Assembly (NCBI GenBank): GCA_025677835.1
Contig: JAIXMR010000001.1
Coordinates: forward strand, 248,001 to 312,000
Direction: 5' to 3'
Length of the DNA stretch: 64,000 nucleotides
DNA from: Sporodiniella umbellata
Taxonomy: Eukaryota > Mucoromycota > Mucoromycetes > Mucorales > Rhizopodaceae
Each line of letters starts with the position of its first letter. Positions within the stretch are counted from its first letter, which is position 1. Of this stretch, positions 21,350 through 33,233 are shown piece after piece. The notes beneath the pieces were generated by a model that was not told the origin of the DNA, did not search any database, and saw only the letters and a program-made list of their open reading frames with translations. The position numbers and the translations under genes are program-made.

Positions 21350-21903
21350 CGGTGGATTCTTGGGATCAGGTCCTGCACAATAAATGGTTGCAAAGCCATC
21401 TATCTATATTTGTACAAAACAGAAATCTCTGAAATAATAAAAAAAAAAAAATCGTAAACGGAACGGGCCATAATAATCGCCTTTTGTTATGTGAAAAGCA
21501 ACCCCACACTGGCTTGCTTCTTTACTTTATCAGCGCATCACTGTTATTATTATCATCGTCATAAAACCACGTGTTTTATGCAAATATCATACCACCTTGT
21601 TTTCTTTGTTGTCTATCGCTGCTTGATGTGTGTATTTGGTCTTTCTAAAGAGAGTATCGAAGGTTAAAGATACACACACAGGGCGGTAATTGTATTGTGA
21701 AAGCCGACCAAGTGGAACCACCTTTTTGTATTCATTTTTGTCGAAAAAAGTCTCATGGTTTCCCCCTTTCTGTTTGTTACATGAGTTGCTATCTATGCAT
21801 CAAGAACCGACTTTCGAATAAGCGCTGATTTTCTTTTTTTTTTTTTCGAGTATACCTCTCGATGGCTTTTTAGCTCTCCGCGAAGTGAAAAAAAAAAAAA
21901 AAA

Positions 21904-24306
21904 ATGCGTGGTGAAAGTTCCCCTTTCTTTAAAAAAAAAACAGGAATGGAAGGCGAGCCGACAAACAAAAAAATCAAACTCTCTTTAGAGCCTTTTGTTG
22001 ATAACAAAATACTTGATATAACCAATGCTGGCGTTGAGATATTAAAGCCGTAAATAAACAACCTGTCCAATAAAAGTAATCAACCTTTATTTTCTTTTTA
22101 AAAAAGTGAAGTACCATTAGCAGAGAAAATGATGCAGACTGTCGATCGCGTCTGGTTTGAGAGAGGAGAGTGGAAAAACATCACTGAGGAATCTCTAGGG
22201 GAATCTACGACCCCAGGGGAAAAAAAGAAAGAACCTGAGGATGAACTGGTAGATATTCAAGATCAAATTCAAGCTGTTCCACCTGGTTTTGATGTAAACA
22301 AGCTTCGAGAGTCTGTTGTCAACAAACTACTGTAAGTCTAAGCTGAAGTCCAACAGTTTAAGAAAGGTTCGTTTAAACCTGAATATAATAGACACGCAAA
22401 GAGCGAGATCGATGTCGCATTGGATGTCATCAATATATTAGCCGCCAGCCACCACGCATCCACTGCCAAAGACCTCGTTTTGCCAGCAGGATCGCTCAGC
22501 GCCACGTACGTTACAAAACCAAAACCAACAATGAAGGCAGATTTAGAGGCTGTTCAGCTGAACCTGGGGCTCAAAAGAAAGGTGTGTGTGTACAATACAA
22601 GAAAACGTTCCAATACTAAAATGAGGCCATACGCCATAGCAACAAAAACAAGCGTCAAACTATTTAAAGAATAGTGCAAGTGCATTAAAGTCAATTATAG
22701 AAAAGGAGCAAGACTTTTGGGATGAGGCATTGAATTTGAGAAGACATAACTGGATCATGTATGCAAATAATGCGCAACAAAACAATTCGTTTCTGATACA
22801 ATATGGCTTTGCAGAAGGTAAGACAGCATATACTAATATCCCCCTCCTGAGAAAAAAAAAAAAAAGAGATTGATGCTATTCGTCGCATAGTTGGTTCGGA
22901 TTTTAACGAAGCCTCTCTTGGAGAATTGAAGCGTGCTGACAATAATGTGGAGCTGACAGTGGCACACGATCAGCCCCGCAGAGTTGCAGTACATACACGG
23001 CATGCAGATAGCTCACTAGAAACATCCGACCAAAATAAAAAAAAAACCGTCTATTATGAAACTGAGATAAAGGACATACAGGGACAGCTAATACAGGCCA
23101 ATTCTACTGTATTTGATGCTGAACTATTTTCTCATGTAAGAAAAAGGAGAGGCTTTCATTACAGTTCACAGTACTAAACTGTCTTTGAAGGTTTTGGAGG
23201 AAGCACAGACCTTGAATAGCAATGTGCATATAGGAAATGACGAGATAGAGATCAACATAGATGGCGACGTTGAGCTAACTATATCCAAACTGCCTGTAAA
23301 GTTTGGAAAAGAGGAAGCGAAGGCGTCAAAAGAAATATGTATGGTTGAGTTAGCGTTTCGGCTACTCCTGTTGCAGAGACACAACTATAATATGTGGAAG
23401 AAGAAAGCAAGGATATTGTCGGCCAACCACGCTATTCAGCAAGCCCTCACCAAAAAAATTGAAGCCAACACAACCTCAGTTACTCGTACACGAACCCGGA
23501 TTGATCTGCCTAAAACTGTGTCTATCCTGTCACCTGTGCTGTCTTTCAGTCGATTCTGGGTTCAGTTTGATAGAATCCGACTGGCTGTGCATTCTATTCT
23601 CTGCCCCTTTCGTCGACTGGGGTTTTCTGTTCATTTCAAGATATCCACCAACGAAGATAACAGCAAACGCTTATATCCAAACTACGAAACCATGTCGTTA
23701 TATTTCACTATCAGCTTGCATAAAGGGTAATAACAGAAAAAAACCAAAAAAAAAAAACTTTGAAGCAGATAGTAGAATATGATGTATTCATGTGTCATGT
23801 TAGTGCCCATCTACAGTTTGCACTAAGTCAACAGTCGGGCGCTGTCTCTGTCACACTACCACAGGCCACCGTTGTTTTGCAACATGTATCCGAGCTTAGA
23901 GTGTTTTTGAAACGCGAGATAAACATCATGTGTCTAAGCGCTATTTGCGATATAGCAAATGACATCATCATGGTTCATCGCGGACGCTCTACTAAAAAAA
24001 TGGTGCTATGGAAGCTAGACCGAGTCGATGAGGTGATTCATAGTTCTTTGTGCACACAAGGAGACCAATGGAAGCACATGTAAGATTAGTTACGTTAAGC
24101 ATCTTTTTAATTTTTTTTTTTTTTTTTTTGCTAGTGATGTTCAAATCAACCATGATGAAACTATGCAATCATTTACCGTTCAATTTACTGTGGCTGCAGA
24201 GCCAAGACAAACATACATACTAGAGAACATGCAAGAACACTCGGTTCTTACTTTCAAAGAAAAAGTGGCATTCGTTGTTCAGAAAATAATGAGTGATCAA
24301 TCATAA
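21904..24306 (+). CDS. MED17: Mediator complex subunit 17
   Basis: Eight exons: 21904-22049, 22107-22331, 22392-22581, 22670-22817, 22867-23135, 23191-23726, 23804-24079, 24135-24306 (653 residues). MED17/Srb4 is an essential head-module subunit contacting RNA polymerase II. Family features: ISLSLEP-like start (KKIKLSLEPFVDN), LPAGSLSATYV, LRRHNWIMYANNAQ, LLQRHNYNMWKKKARILSANHAIQQ, LSPVLSFSRFWVQFDRIRLAVHSI and the C-terminal AVSVTLPQATVVLQHVSELRVFLKREI. Acceptors at 23191 (TACTAAAC branch) and 23804 were set by frame. A second in-frame ATG at 21946 gives MEGEPTNKKIKL and could be the true start. Confidence 0.92.
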
Positions 24307-25341
24307 TAACAATAAAAAAAGCTATTTATTTATGCATAGATTTGTGTATGGGTAAGGTAATTAGGGTCGGCTGTATATATAAATTTACTCTCTTGTCCGC
24401 GTTTGTGTGTGTGTATATAGTTCGTGTGTTACTACACTGGGAAAAGAAAGGGAACATAGCAAAGCCAAAATGAAAGCAAAAGACCAAAGGAACGAATAAA
24501 GTACAGACTATACAAGATATGGTTTACAGTCGAGGAAGAAGCACATTCAAGACGCAGGTGCTTCTTTGCCCGTTCCACCGTTGTCATACCAACATGCATG
24601 ACTTCATACAATGGTGGCGACTTGTGTGTATAGATCTTGTCGCTACAGGAAGCAGAAAACGGAACAATAAGGAGATGCTTGTAACATTCTGTACCAATGC
24701 CTTTCAAGAGACATAACCTAGTAGAGACGTACTGCCACTCTTAATACCTCCTTGGTAACTCAAGGCTTCGATTGGAATCATAGTGTTTTGCAGGTCCACA
24801 AAGAACTTATTTTCAACTAAAAAAACAATGCTTGAAAAAAAGCGTAAGCTTTGCTTAGACACATACTGTTAAGCTCACAAAAAGGCAATGTAAAGCTGAA
24901 AATCGTTCGGAACTGAGAGAATGCCCCGAATACTATAGACAGATGCAACAAGTGCTTATCGTATGTGAAAAATTACTGCTATGCATTAATATGAAGAGTA
25001 GCTTGATATCAAGCCGGCTGTCAATTTGTGTCTGTAGTCCAGACCGTCAAGCGACATCGTTGTTTTAAATGCTTCGTTTGATACCAAAGTAAATCAACAG
25101 ACAATGCTTCTCTGTTCTAGAATGTCAAAATAAGCGCAGAAAAGTGGGTATCTGCCTTTGTATGGCACTACCGAGGGGCTGAGTAAATCATATGAAAATT
25201 TCACTTTCTGTCATATCTCAAAAACGATAACAAACTTATCTTTTGGTTTGTACATATCACAAGACAATCCTTAATTCAGACAAAAAGTGTTTATATTGAT
25301 TTGTGTGTATATACAAGTTACAGGGAAGGTACGGCATCTGT
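24307..25341. other. 1.0-kb stretch between MED17 and ORC6
   Basis: Convergent 3' ends flank it. Around 24430-24830 both strands hold moderate open stretches (for example minus-strand DKIYTHKSPPLYEVMHVG), and one minus-strand frame can be spliced, but no complete gene or family could be assigned. The rest looks non-coding. Confidence 0.4.
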
Positions 25342-26228
25342 TTACCGATATTGTTCAAGCTGTTCAATCATAGTCTTGTGCCAAACTTTGTAGTCCTTAT
25401 ATTTCTTTGTCGTGGTATAATCTCTCTGATCGACCATCGAGCTAATTCCAGACACTGGATTAAACTTCCTTTTAGGGCGGCTTGTTTCACCCGACACCTC
25501 AGTCTCTTTTGCTCTCTTTCTCTTTGGAGTACGCGAATCCTCCTTCATCTCCCCAAGCTTTTTACTACATGTGCTTTCTACAATTTTGATGCATGCGTTC
25601 AGCTCTTTTTGGCTACAACTACACAGTCTACATAGGCTATCTTTGCTCAATTTATCCTAAACTAAAAGATTAGATCGACAGTAGAGCAAACCCAATTGCG
25701 GTTACACTAAATGCTTTTGCACAGCAGAAAACTATGGCCCCTTTCCAGCAAGACAGCCTGAGCTCTTCATCAACATTGTTCTTTTTTTCGCCTGTCAAAG
25801 AAGCCCTGTATCGTTCCTCAAATTCGGCCCAAAGACTTTCTGCAAAAGACAACATTGTGGTTGACCCTAAGGCAGTGACAAGTGTGTTCATCGCAATCGC
25901 CGGTTGAATATCGAGTTGTTTACGAGCGGCACTAAGGACTTCCCCATAAGCTTTCACTGAACAACCTGCTAATTGGGCCGCCAGATTAAGGTTCCAATCG
26001 TACAACTGTAGGCTAAATGTACATATTAATTATTCTGTTTCAAGGGGTTCTTTTTTACTCTTCACATGCAAGCTGAATGGCAACAACTGGTTTACAATTA
26101 GGCCCTTTGTTCAAAGCTTTACCAGCTAGAGAATTGAGTTTGGCTAAATGCCTTTCAGACTGGCTGAATACTCTTTTGTTGTCGCCTAAATGAAGGCGTT
26201 CTAAACAATCCCTTAAGCCGCTTGACAT
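25342..26228 (-). CDS. ORC6: Origin recognition complex subunit 6
   Basis: Three exons: 26228-26059, 26012-25706, 25656-25342 (263 residues; introns 46 and 49 nt). The two tandem cyclin-box-like (TFIIB-like) helical domains of ORC6 are visible: CKPVVAIQLACEDLQLYDWN, AAQLAGCSVKAYGEVLSAAR, and later LGSTTMLSFAESLWAEFE with VFCCAKAFSDKLSKDSLCRL and SQKELNACIKIVES. A basic linker (TPKRKRAKE) precedes a C-terminal motif (YKVWHKTMIEQLEQYR), the place where metazoan ORC6 binds ORC3. Length equals S. pombe Orc6 (264) and human (252). The donor at 25705 was set so that the frame and branch CTAAT agree. Confidence 0.9.
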
Positions 26229-27709
26229 TTTCTTTTTTTTTGTTTGTCAAAGAAAAGCTAGTTACAAGAAGGTTATTGAGGTACTTAGGAAGATCGGTGG
26301 CTTGTGTAGATATTCTTTTAAGCACGGTTACCCTAAATTCTATCACATGGTCTTTCGGAAAAACACTATAAAGTATGCTATACTAAAAAACGTACCGTGC
26401 AAAAAATAGCCGACTATACAAACATAATGCTAACAACTTGTGTTGCATAATTTCAAAATTTCATAATAATATCAACCTCTGCGTTTTTGTTGAAATGAAT
26501 TTCAATAAAGTTTATAATGAAACGCTTCAGTTAATATATGAAGAGTAGAGAAGTTAATAGAAATTACTATTCCTTTGTTGCATATCCATTGGCTATTCTT
26601 TGAAAAACACTAGAAGATCCTGACCTTTTCTTTTCTGCTTTTGGTTAGCTTCAAAGACAAGAGAAAATTAACCTATTCATACTCTAGCCCAGTATAATAA
26701 AAAAAAAAGCTGTAGCTAGCTTACCCTTGTTGATAGCATATCCTTTTTTTTTCTTCGGAAACTTGTACACGCACATTTACTGATTATTCAAAACAGTCTC
26801 ATATAATGTGTACTGTATATGCCTTATGTTGTCTTTTGTATCTTATTTGATCTGTATTCGGTACGATTCTTGCATTCTACAAATTAGGGGGTACCTAAAA
26901 CTTTGACTTAAGAGTATCTTTTTATATTTCGAGTCTGAACTTGAATGCCTGCTTTCGTCTTTAAGCTTGACTTATAAAGCAATGAAAGACACTATGCCCA
27001 ATTCAGTGTTAAACATCAATCTGCGAAGCATAAACTTTTACCAAAAATTAGATATACTTTTCGTAACTTTAAAATTTTGGGATCTCTTATTTCAATCGTG
27101 TAGTGTATGTGTATCAGTATGATCAGACTTTTTAGGAGTTAGCTACTAACAAAAATATCGTGAAATGAAGCTAGTGTTCGCTAGAAGTCTCTTGTAAAAA
27201 TGACTACAAGAAGGCATCAGCTATGTTTGGTTCAAAAAAGAAAGAGTAAATACTCTCAGTTTGGGATTGAATTGTCTCCTAAAAAGCAAATGAGTAGCGA
27301 TTTTAACACTTACCGTTTAGAAAATACATACTTTAATACAACAATCTGGAGGGTTTATGCTTTCTTCCTTTTTCGGTAATACTCCAAATTCTAACAGGCT
27401 AAACAACAAGAAGCGGGTCTCAACATTAAAAACTACGTTCAGTCTATAAACTCCAAAGCAGGGAGCTTTAACTATCCCGGTTATACTTTTCTCCAAAACA
27501 TTAAGAAAGCAGTATAAAGTAAATAACTTACTTTGGCTTTCTTTGGCATTTTTTTTTTGTGCCCTTTTTTTTTTTGAGAGCTTGTATAAAAACACTAGTC
27601 TTAAAAAACACAGTATATAAATGGATAAATTTTGTGGTTATCTCGGCATATAAGTTTTAGTAAAGAGATAAACTTTACAGCTCTTTTTTTTCAAATTCAA
27701 TTGCTCAAC
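26229..27709. other. 1.5-kb intergenic region, ORC6 / hydrolase 1
   Basis: No exon supported. AT-rich with short A and T runs and the near-palindrome TTGAAATGAATTTCAA near 26489-26504. It lies between divergent start codons and must hold both promoters. Confidence 0.45.
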
Positions 27710-29176
27710 ATGAATTACTTTACGTATAAAATTCCAGCTAGCCCATTTACCGAGGGACATGATACTGATTTCATAGCTGTGGAACAACATGAGTTTCTCG
27801 GAGCCCCAAGCTGCGCAACTATATCGTTTGTTGTTTCTCATGCTACTGGCTTCCATAAAGAGGCTTATCGTCCACTATTTTCAAGAATCGAAAAGTGTTT
27901 TAGAAGTTTGGAAGAGTTTAAATACATCAGTATCTCTTTTTATGCTATTGATGCTCGCTGTCACGGCGACTCTTCTCTTTTAAACAACCATAGATTTCAC
28001 TCTAGAAGTATTAATGCGCTAAGGCTCGTCTATAAAATAACTAACTCTTTTTTTTAAAAAAAAAAGTACGATGGGTAGAGCTTGCTTTGGATATCAAAAA
28101 CGTTATAGATGTTTTAAAGCTTAAAGACAAGGGTAAAGTTTTCTCTATAGGCCACAGTGTTGGCGGCTCATGCTCGTAGGTATTTATGTCTTTGTCGTCA
28201 TTGTTGGCTAATGTTTTCTTGGAAGAATCTTGTGCGAAGATCTATATCCAAAGACTTTTGATGGTATGTTATTATTGGAGCCAGGAGTTATGTCAGATTT
28301 TGTTCCATTGATTCAGCGAATAAAAGACTCAGTATATAGTTCAGAGAGACGTAGAGAAGAGTGGGAAAACAGGTACAGAAATGAGAAAGAAGAAATGGTG
28401 GACTAAAGATTAATTGTAAAGAGAGCAATTTGAAAAACACATCTTGAAAAATGCCTTTTGGAAATCTTTTCATCCAGAAGTTTTAAAAAACTACATGGTA
28501 ACTAAAATAAAAGGCAACTTGACATTAATTGTATTCTTATTGTTACTCTTGCTTTTTAGAGGTATAGTGTATATGAAACAGAAAAAGGAACCATCAAGCT
28601 GAAATGCCCCAAGGACCAAGAACATGTAAGTAAATACTTCCAAGCTCCTGCTAATAATTTAGAATATTGCTATGTTTTTTCCTCTGGAGGGTATGCCCAT
28701 TTTAAACGCTTCCAAAAGAATACGCATCCCTGTTCATTATGTTTTTGGAATGCAATCGTTTCTGTAAGCGTTTTTTTTTTTTTTTTTTTTTTTTTTTTCG
28801 TAAGAAATATATACTTATAAGCCCTAGGCGAGATCCACGAATAGATAGCATTATTGGGTCTAATCCAAGGAATACATTTGAAATTATAGAAGGATCCCAT
28901 ATGGTACCCCTTGAACGTCCTGATGCTATTGGTAAGGGAATTATATGTAGAGCTGCTATTAATTATATTAGCCCTTCAAGCTTTAAAGTTCATAAATCGC
29001 ATAGAGAGAGTAACAGAGATAGAATTAATCTCCAAAATATAGCTACATTAAATAAAACTAAAACAACAACGTATATAATCAAGACTTTCCTGCGTTTTGT
29101 TCTTGTGTATACTGCAAAAACTTCCAGGCAAACTACAAAACTTTGTTACATAAAGATACAACCAGTGAAGCTGTAG
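27710..29176 (+). CDS. Alpha/beta hydrolase 1 (Lpx1-like)
   Basis: Seven exons: 27710-28007, 28067-28175, 28226-28372, 28422-28497, 28560-28625, 28663-28763, 28822-29176 (383 residues). Alpha/beta-hydrolase features: SHATGFHKEAYRPLF (oxyanion region), YAIDARCHGDS, nucleophile elbow SIGHSVGGS (GHSVG), DGMLLLEPGVM, and C-terminal IEGSHMVPLE holding the catalytic His. Resembles yeast peroxisomal lipase Lpx1 and related esterases; substrate unknown. It has a paralogue at 40705-41976 with identical lengths for exons 2-6. Here the last exon runs ~65 residues further, in low-complexity Lys/Arg/Thr sequence, suggesting a lost stop or a lineage-specific tail. Confidence 0.85.
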
Positions 29177-29415
29177 TATACCTTGTAAAAACTAAACCTC
29201 TAAATCATTTTTAAAAGTGCACAGGGAATTTGGTGGTTTCACAGGCTGCCTATAGGTTTTTTCGCAACAAGTATTTGAAGAAAATAATATTCCCAGCTTT
29301 TAGCCGGCTATTTAACAAGTTGTTTATAATTCAATGACCACAAAATAAAGTGTTTTTTCTTTATTTTGCAGGAATTTCTTTTTACCTCCGTTTCTAGGTT
29401 CTCTCCTGATTAGAA

Positions 29416-31488
29416 ATGACCTCGGCATTCAGTTTTATTAATTCCAATAAATCAAACAAAACAACCCAGTTGTTATCTTCGGCATTAATAGATGACCTGT
29501 ATGATTCTAAAGAGTTTTCAAGTTTTGTCAACCAAACCGCACCTCCAGGTACCTCTACAACAGAAAAATCTAGGCATTCCGACATCCTTGGACGAGGTCA
29601 GCTGTCGAATCAAGCACCCAATTCTTTTCACAAAAAAAGGGAGTTAGGAATTGGAGGAAAACACAAAAAAAGTGATTGGGACTCAATCCAAACAAAACAT
29701 AAATCTCTACTTTCGAATATCAAAGCACTATATTCTTCACAAAACGATCTTTCTCATTCCGCATCTGTTTCTTTAAGCCAACTTTCTTCTGTTTCGAAAA
29801 CAATTCAAACAGAATTAAAACTTTCAAAAAATCGTCAATCTGAAACTTTCTCTATATGGAGATCGCTAGCCAAAATTGTTCAAGAAGAGAGCAATTTGGC
29901 TGAAGGATTATTGACTAACCTAAAGGAAAAAAAGAATGCCAAAGAACGTGAGTGGGAACATTATTCTCAAACAATAGACAACCGAGATCAATCTCGAGTA
30001 GAAAAGATTGGGGCAAGAAGAGACGATATTCATAACCAGAGAAGGTATGTTCTTTTTTTTTTGTTTTGAGACGTCCTACTGTTTTAATCAGATATACGTG
30101 TTTGCAAAGCGAAATAGCCTTGGATATTGAAATCTGGACCAAAAACGATTTGGAACTAAAGGAAAAGATGGAAGAAATGGTTATAGAAGAGACGGAAAAA
30201 GCAAAAGTGATAGAAGACAAACAGACCCAGATTCAGGTACATTCGCTAAGGTTGAGTTTCTTTTTGCTCTCTCTCTCATGTTTCTGTAAAAGAATGAAAT
30301 CAACATGCTTAAAGAAAAGTTACAGTTGTTGGAAGAAGAAAAAACAGGATATCAAAATCAGCTATTTAATCTGGAAAAGTCTATACAGAATAAGCTTGAG
30401 CCTTTAGCTACCAAAAGGACATCTCATATGCAAGAGTCGGCAGCCATTCGTAGACGCCAGAAAGAAATAGACGAGAGATCGGTATGAAAGATAAACTATA
30501 GTAGTAATAACTTGCTTATTTGAAAATAAAGGACGCTCTAGATGCAGAGGACATGAAGTTAAGCAGAGAAATGAAGCTTCATGAAGAAGAAAAGGGAAGA
30601 GGACTTAAAGAGATCGACGAGCTCGAAAAAGAAATTATGATAATATCCGATAAAAGAATACATGGCTCAGAAGAATCCCAAGAAATAATGAGGATACAAG
30701 AAAAAATATTAAGCTATAACAAGTCTTTGCAATTGGAAATCGAAAAAACTAAAAGGTGGTGTATGCCTTTGTCTCTGTTTACATTTTCTGTAAAATACTT
30801 CCTGCTGATCTTTTTTTTTTTAAAGAAATAAGACAGATCTGATGAGTATCATCAATGAAGTTGATTCTCTTGAGAACAAAGAATACGAAAACGAGCAAAG
30901 GCAAATGCAATTAGATTGTATTATATTACAATTTTCATCTAAATTGAAAAACCTGGAAAGGCAAAAACACTTGGCCACTGATATGGATCAACTAGAAAAG
31001 GTGCCATTTATCGTTGAACAGATACAACTAACCGAAAAACAGCTCGATACAACGAAAAAAGAAAAGGAGTTGTCTTCTCAGCCTACTGATTACCAGGCGA
31101 ATTTGGATAAAAAAAAAGAAGAATTAAGATCAAAGAAGGAAGAATACAAGCAGTTAGAGCTAGAAATAGGTAAGCTTGTCTCTTTTCTCTTTTCCCCCCA
31201 AAGTACATGTACTTACATTTCCTTTTTCTAGAAAGAAACATTTTGAGTATTGTAGAAAGCTCATATACTGAACTTTCTGCCATCCTAAATAGGTAAACTT
31301 TCAATCAAATACATTTTATTTACTTTTCTCCTATTCTATCACACTTATTATTTAGCGATGAATGCGCGTCATGGCCTACTTTAGCACAATTAGTTGGGCA
31401 CGAATTTGACTTTATTCGAAATCTAAAAGGTGTTCTCGATTCCTCCGAAAATAGTCCCAAAGACAGCCCGATGCTTTATTTCCAATAA
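29416..31488 (+). CDS. Long coiled-coil protein, unidentified
   Basis: Seven exons: 29416-30044, 30092-30236, 30293-30481, 30532-30755, 30826-31169, 31232-31292, 31356-31488 (574 residues), all junctions in frame with GT/AG ends. The first ~100 residues are Ser/Thr/Asn-rich; residues ~100-520 are almost continuous heptad-like Glu/Lys/Leu sequence (e.g. MVIEETEKAKVIEDKQTQIQ, LKEIDELEKEIMIISDK). The C-terminus (CASWPTLAQLVGHEFDFIRN) is compact and non-coiled. A cytoskeletal, spindle-pole or tethering role would fit, but no family was recognised. Its stop lies 11 bp from the stop of the convergent neighbour. Confidence 0.75.
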
Positions 31489-31499
31489 AATCATAAAGC

Positions 31500-32307
31500 C
31501 TAGGCTCCGGCGTAGTTGTACTTAAGTTTTTCGAGTTGTTCAAGATCTTTTCCAACCTGCTTCATAACTGAATATGCAACGCCATATAGGACTGATATAA
31601 AAAAGGGTAAACACCAAAATATAATTTCAGATTGACTCGTGCCATAAGCCCATCCAAGGAGAGGCCCTGCCAGAGCAAATAAAAGTGAGCTAACAGCAAT
31701 CTGTTGAGTATATGGTGAGCAGATACGATAGATGCTAAATAAGCTAGTGCGGCTTTTTACAACCAAAGCAATGAATGAGAGGTTTATGGCCATTACGCTA
31801 CTTATCACAGCCATTCGAAAAAGAGCAAGTGACTCAAAAGTGGTAACGATCACATGAGCGATGGGTATTACCGGTTTCTTGCTGGCTTGAGCTAGTAAAC
31901 CTAAAAAGCTATAGTAATGACAGAACAACAGTCGTAGGTTATACATATTTTCAACAAAACTCTAACTGTATCTTACAGTAAAGAGCTTAAGCAGTTGACA
32001 ACAAGTAGCCCTTTCTAGCGGAAAAAAATATCCAAACTGTTAACTTTAATCTGTATTGAAACTGCTCTCTGTTGTTGAATTACAATAATATCTGAATTGG
32101 CTTTGTCATTTTGTTGATTAAGATCTTTTATTAAAGCCTCTTGTTCTATTGTTTGCAAAAGTAAGTTGTTTAAAAGAAAACCAAAAAAAAAAAAAAAAAA
32201 AAAAAAGAGCCACTTAGATTGAAAAGCATCTTACCTACTTCGTCCAAGTATTCTACTTGATCTTCAGGATTAGTCTTCTTTTTTTTTCTAGAATGTAAAC
32301 CCTCCAT
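31500..32307 (-). CDS. Small four-helix membrane protein, unidentified
   Basis: Four exons: 32307-32235, 32145-32084, 32014-31977, 31908-31500 (193 residues). A basic N-terminus (MEGLHSRKKKKTN) and a short acidic/Gln coiled segment (EQEALIKDLNQQNDKA) precede four hydrophobic helices: KGLLVVNCLSSLLFLGLLAQ, an AVISSVMAINLSFIALVV helix, QIAVSSLLFALAGPLLGWAY and IIFWCLPFFISVLYGVAYSV. It ends in a cytosolic-looking Lys/Glu helix. The second donor (32083) was chosen because it leads in frame into the first membrane helix. No family recognised; organelle unknown. Confidence 0.75.
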
Positions 32308-32456
32308 GTCAAAAAAGAGAAGAAAGTAAAAGAAAAGAACCTTTTCTTCGGTTTTTTTTTACTCTCCGCTACAGAACTGTGTTTGTTATGCATCAAACAA
32401 ATATAAATACGATATGTGTTGTCTTTAAAAAACATTTAGTCATGTAAAATTACGTT
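32308..32456. other. Short spacer between divergent/tandem minus-strand genes
   Basis: 150 bp, A/T-rich, containing the 5' side of the membrane-protein gene and the 3' end of the AT-hook gene. Nothing else seen. Confidence 0.4.
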
Positions 32457-33233
32457 TTATTCTTTGTGAATTTCTAAGGAAATCATGCGTTTCTTGTTTG
32501 CTCCTCTGGGAGCAGTAAGATCTTTCCAAACAAAGCAAGAGTTTCCAGCAAGTTGCTTCTTGGGTTTTCGACCTCGTTTCTTCTTGGGTATACTGAGAGT
32601 CATATCTAGACGAGTACTTGTGAATGCTGTTATGGGTATTGAGGGATCTTTCTTTTTTACGTCCCACACAGTGGGTACCATAAAAGTCCAATTAGGTTGA
32701 TCAGCGCTAGATTCAGGCCGCGATGTATTGGGCGGCCGGCCGCGTTTACGCTTGGGACCAAAAAGCGGGTGACTAGGACATTCAGCTGGTGGAAGTGGCT
32801 CAAATGCAGGCGGTTCGGAAAGGAAGCGACACGATGGGGATAGAGCGTTGTCGGGAGTCAAAAGGCATCGACGTGCCGAGGTAGCTTCGGGGGGCATTAA
32901 CAATGAACTATTACTCTCCGTCGGCGAAAGAAAAGGAGACATTGTTGATGTGATGGAAGAGAGTGGGGGAGAGGACATTATGCCTAATAGAGGGCTAGGC
33001 GAGCCGGGCCTAGGGGAGCGAGCCAAATTGGGCTCTAATATGTCCAGTTTCGGGACATACTGTTTCTTGTACAAACCTACCCAGCTATCATGACTCAAAG
33101 TTGAGGGCGATCGTACCGTTTGAGTCTGTGGATCAAGTGAAAACGAACAAAGTGTATCAATTGGCGGCAGTTTGAGTGTTTTTGTTTGTTTTGGTGAAGG
33201 TGGCTGCAGAAACACCTCAATAGAATGGATCAT
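32457..33233 (-). CDS. AT-hook protein
   Basis: Intronless, 258 residues. Two AT-hook-like cores are visible: KRKRGRPPN (about residue 165) and KKKRGRKPKK (about 222), a GRP/GRK centre within basic residues, typical of minor-groove binding to AT-rich DNA. The rest is Pro/Ser-rich, with many Ser-Pro dipeptides (SPRPGSPSPLLG, SPFLSPTESN), possible kinase targets. Between the hooks lies a compact hydrophobic piece, PNWTFMVPTVWDVKKKDP. A nuclear chromatin or transcription role is likely (inference). Locally higher GC than neighbours. Confidence 0.8.
   Translation of the reverse strand: MIHSIEVFLQPPSPKQTKTLKLPPIDTLCSFSLDPQTQTVRSPSTLSHDSWVGLYKKQYVPKLDILEPNLARSPRPGSPSPLLGIMSSPPLSSITSTMSPFLSPTESNSSLLMPPEATSARRCLLTPDNALSPSCRFLSEPPAFEPLPPAECPSHPLFGPKRKRGRPPNTSRPESSADQPNWTFMVPTVWDVKKKDPSIPITAFTSTRLDMTLSIPKKKRGRKPKKQLAGNSCFVWKDLTAPRGANKKRMISLEIHKE

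Noticed and set aside
23459..23782. 107-codon plus-strand frame overlapping MED17 exon 6
   Set aside because: Out of frame with MED17; the MED17 frame carries the family blocks and joins in phase to both neighbours.
24432..24716. Opposite-strand open frames of ~65-90 codons downstream of MED17
   Set aside because: No family, no clear start or splice signals; both strands equally open, so neither is supportable.
26480..26510. Near-palindrome TTGAAATGAATTTCAA
   Set aside because: Common in AT-rich sequence; no second copy or known factor site.
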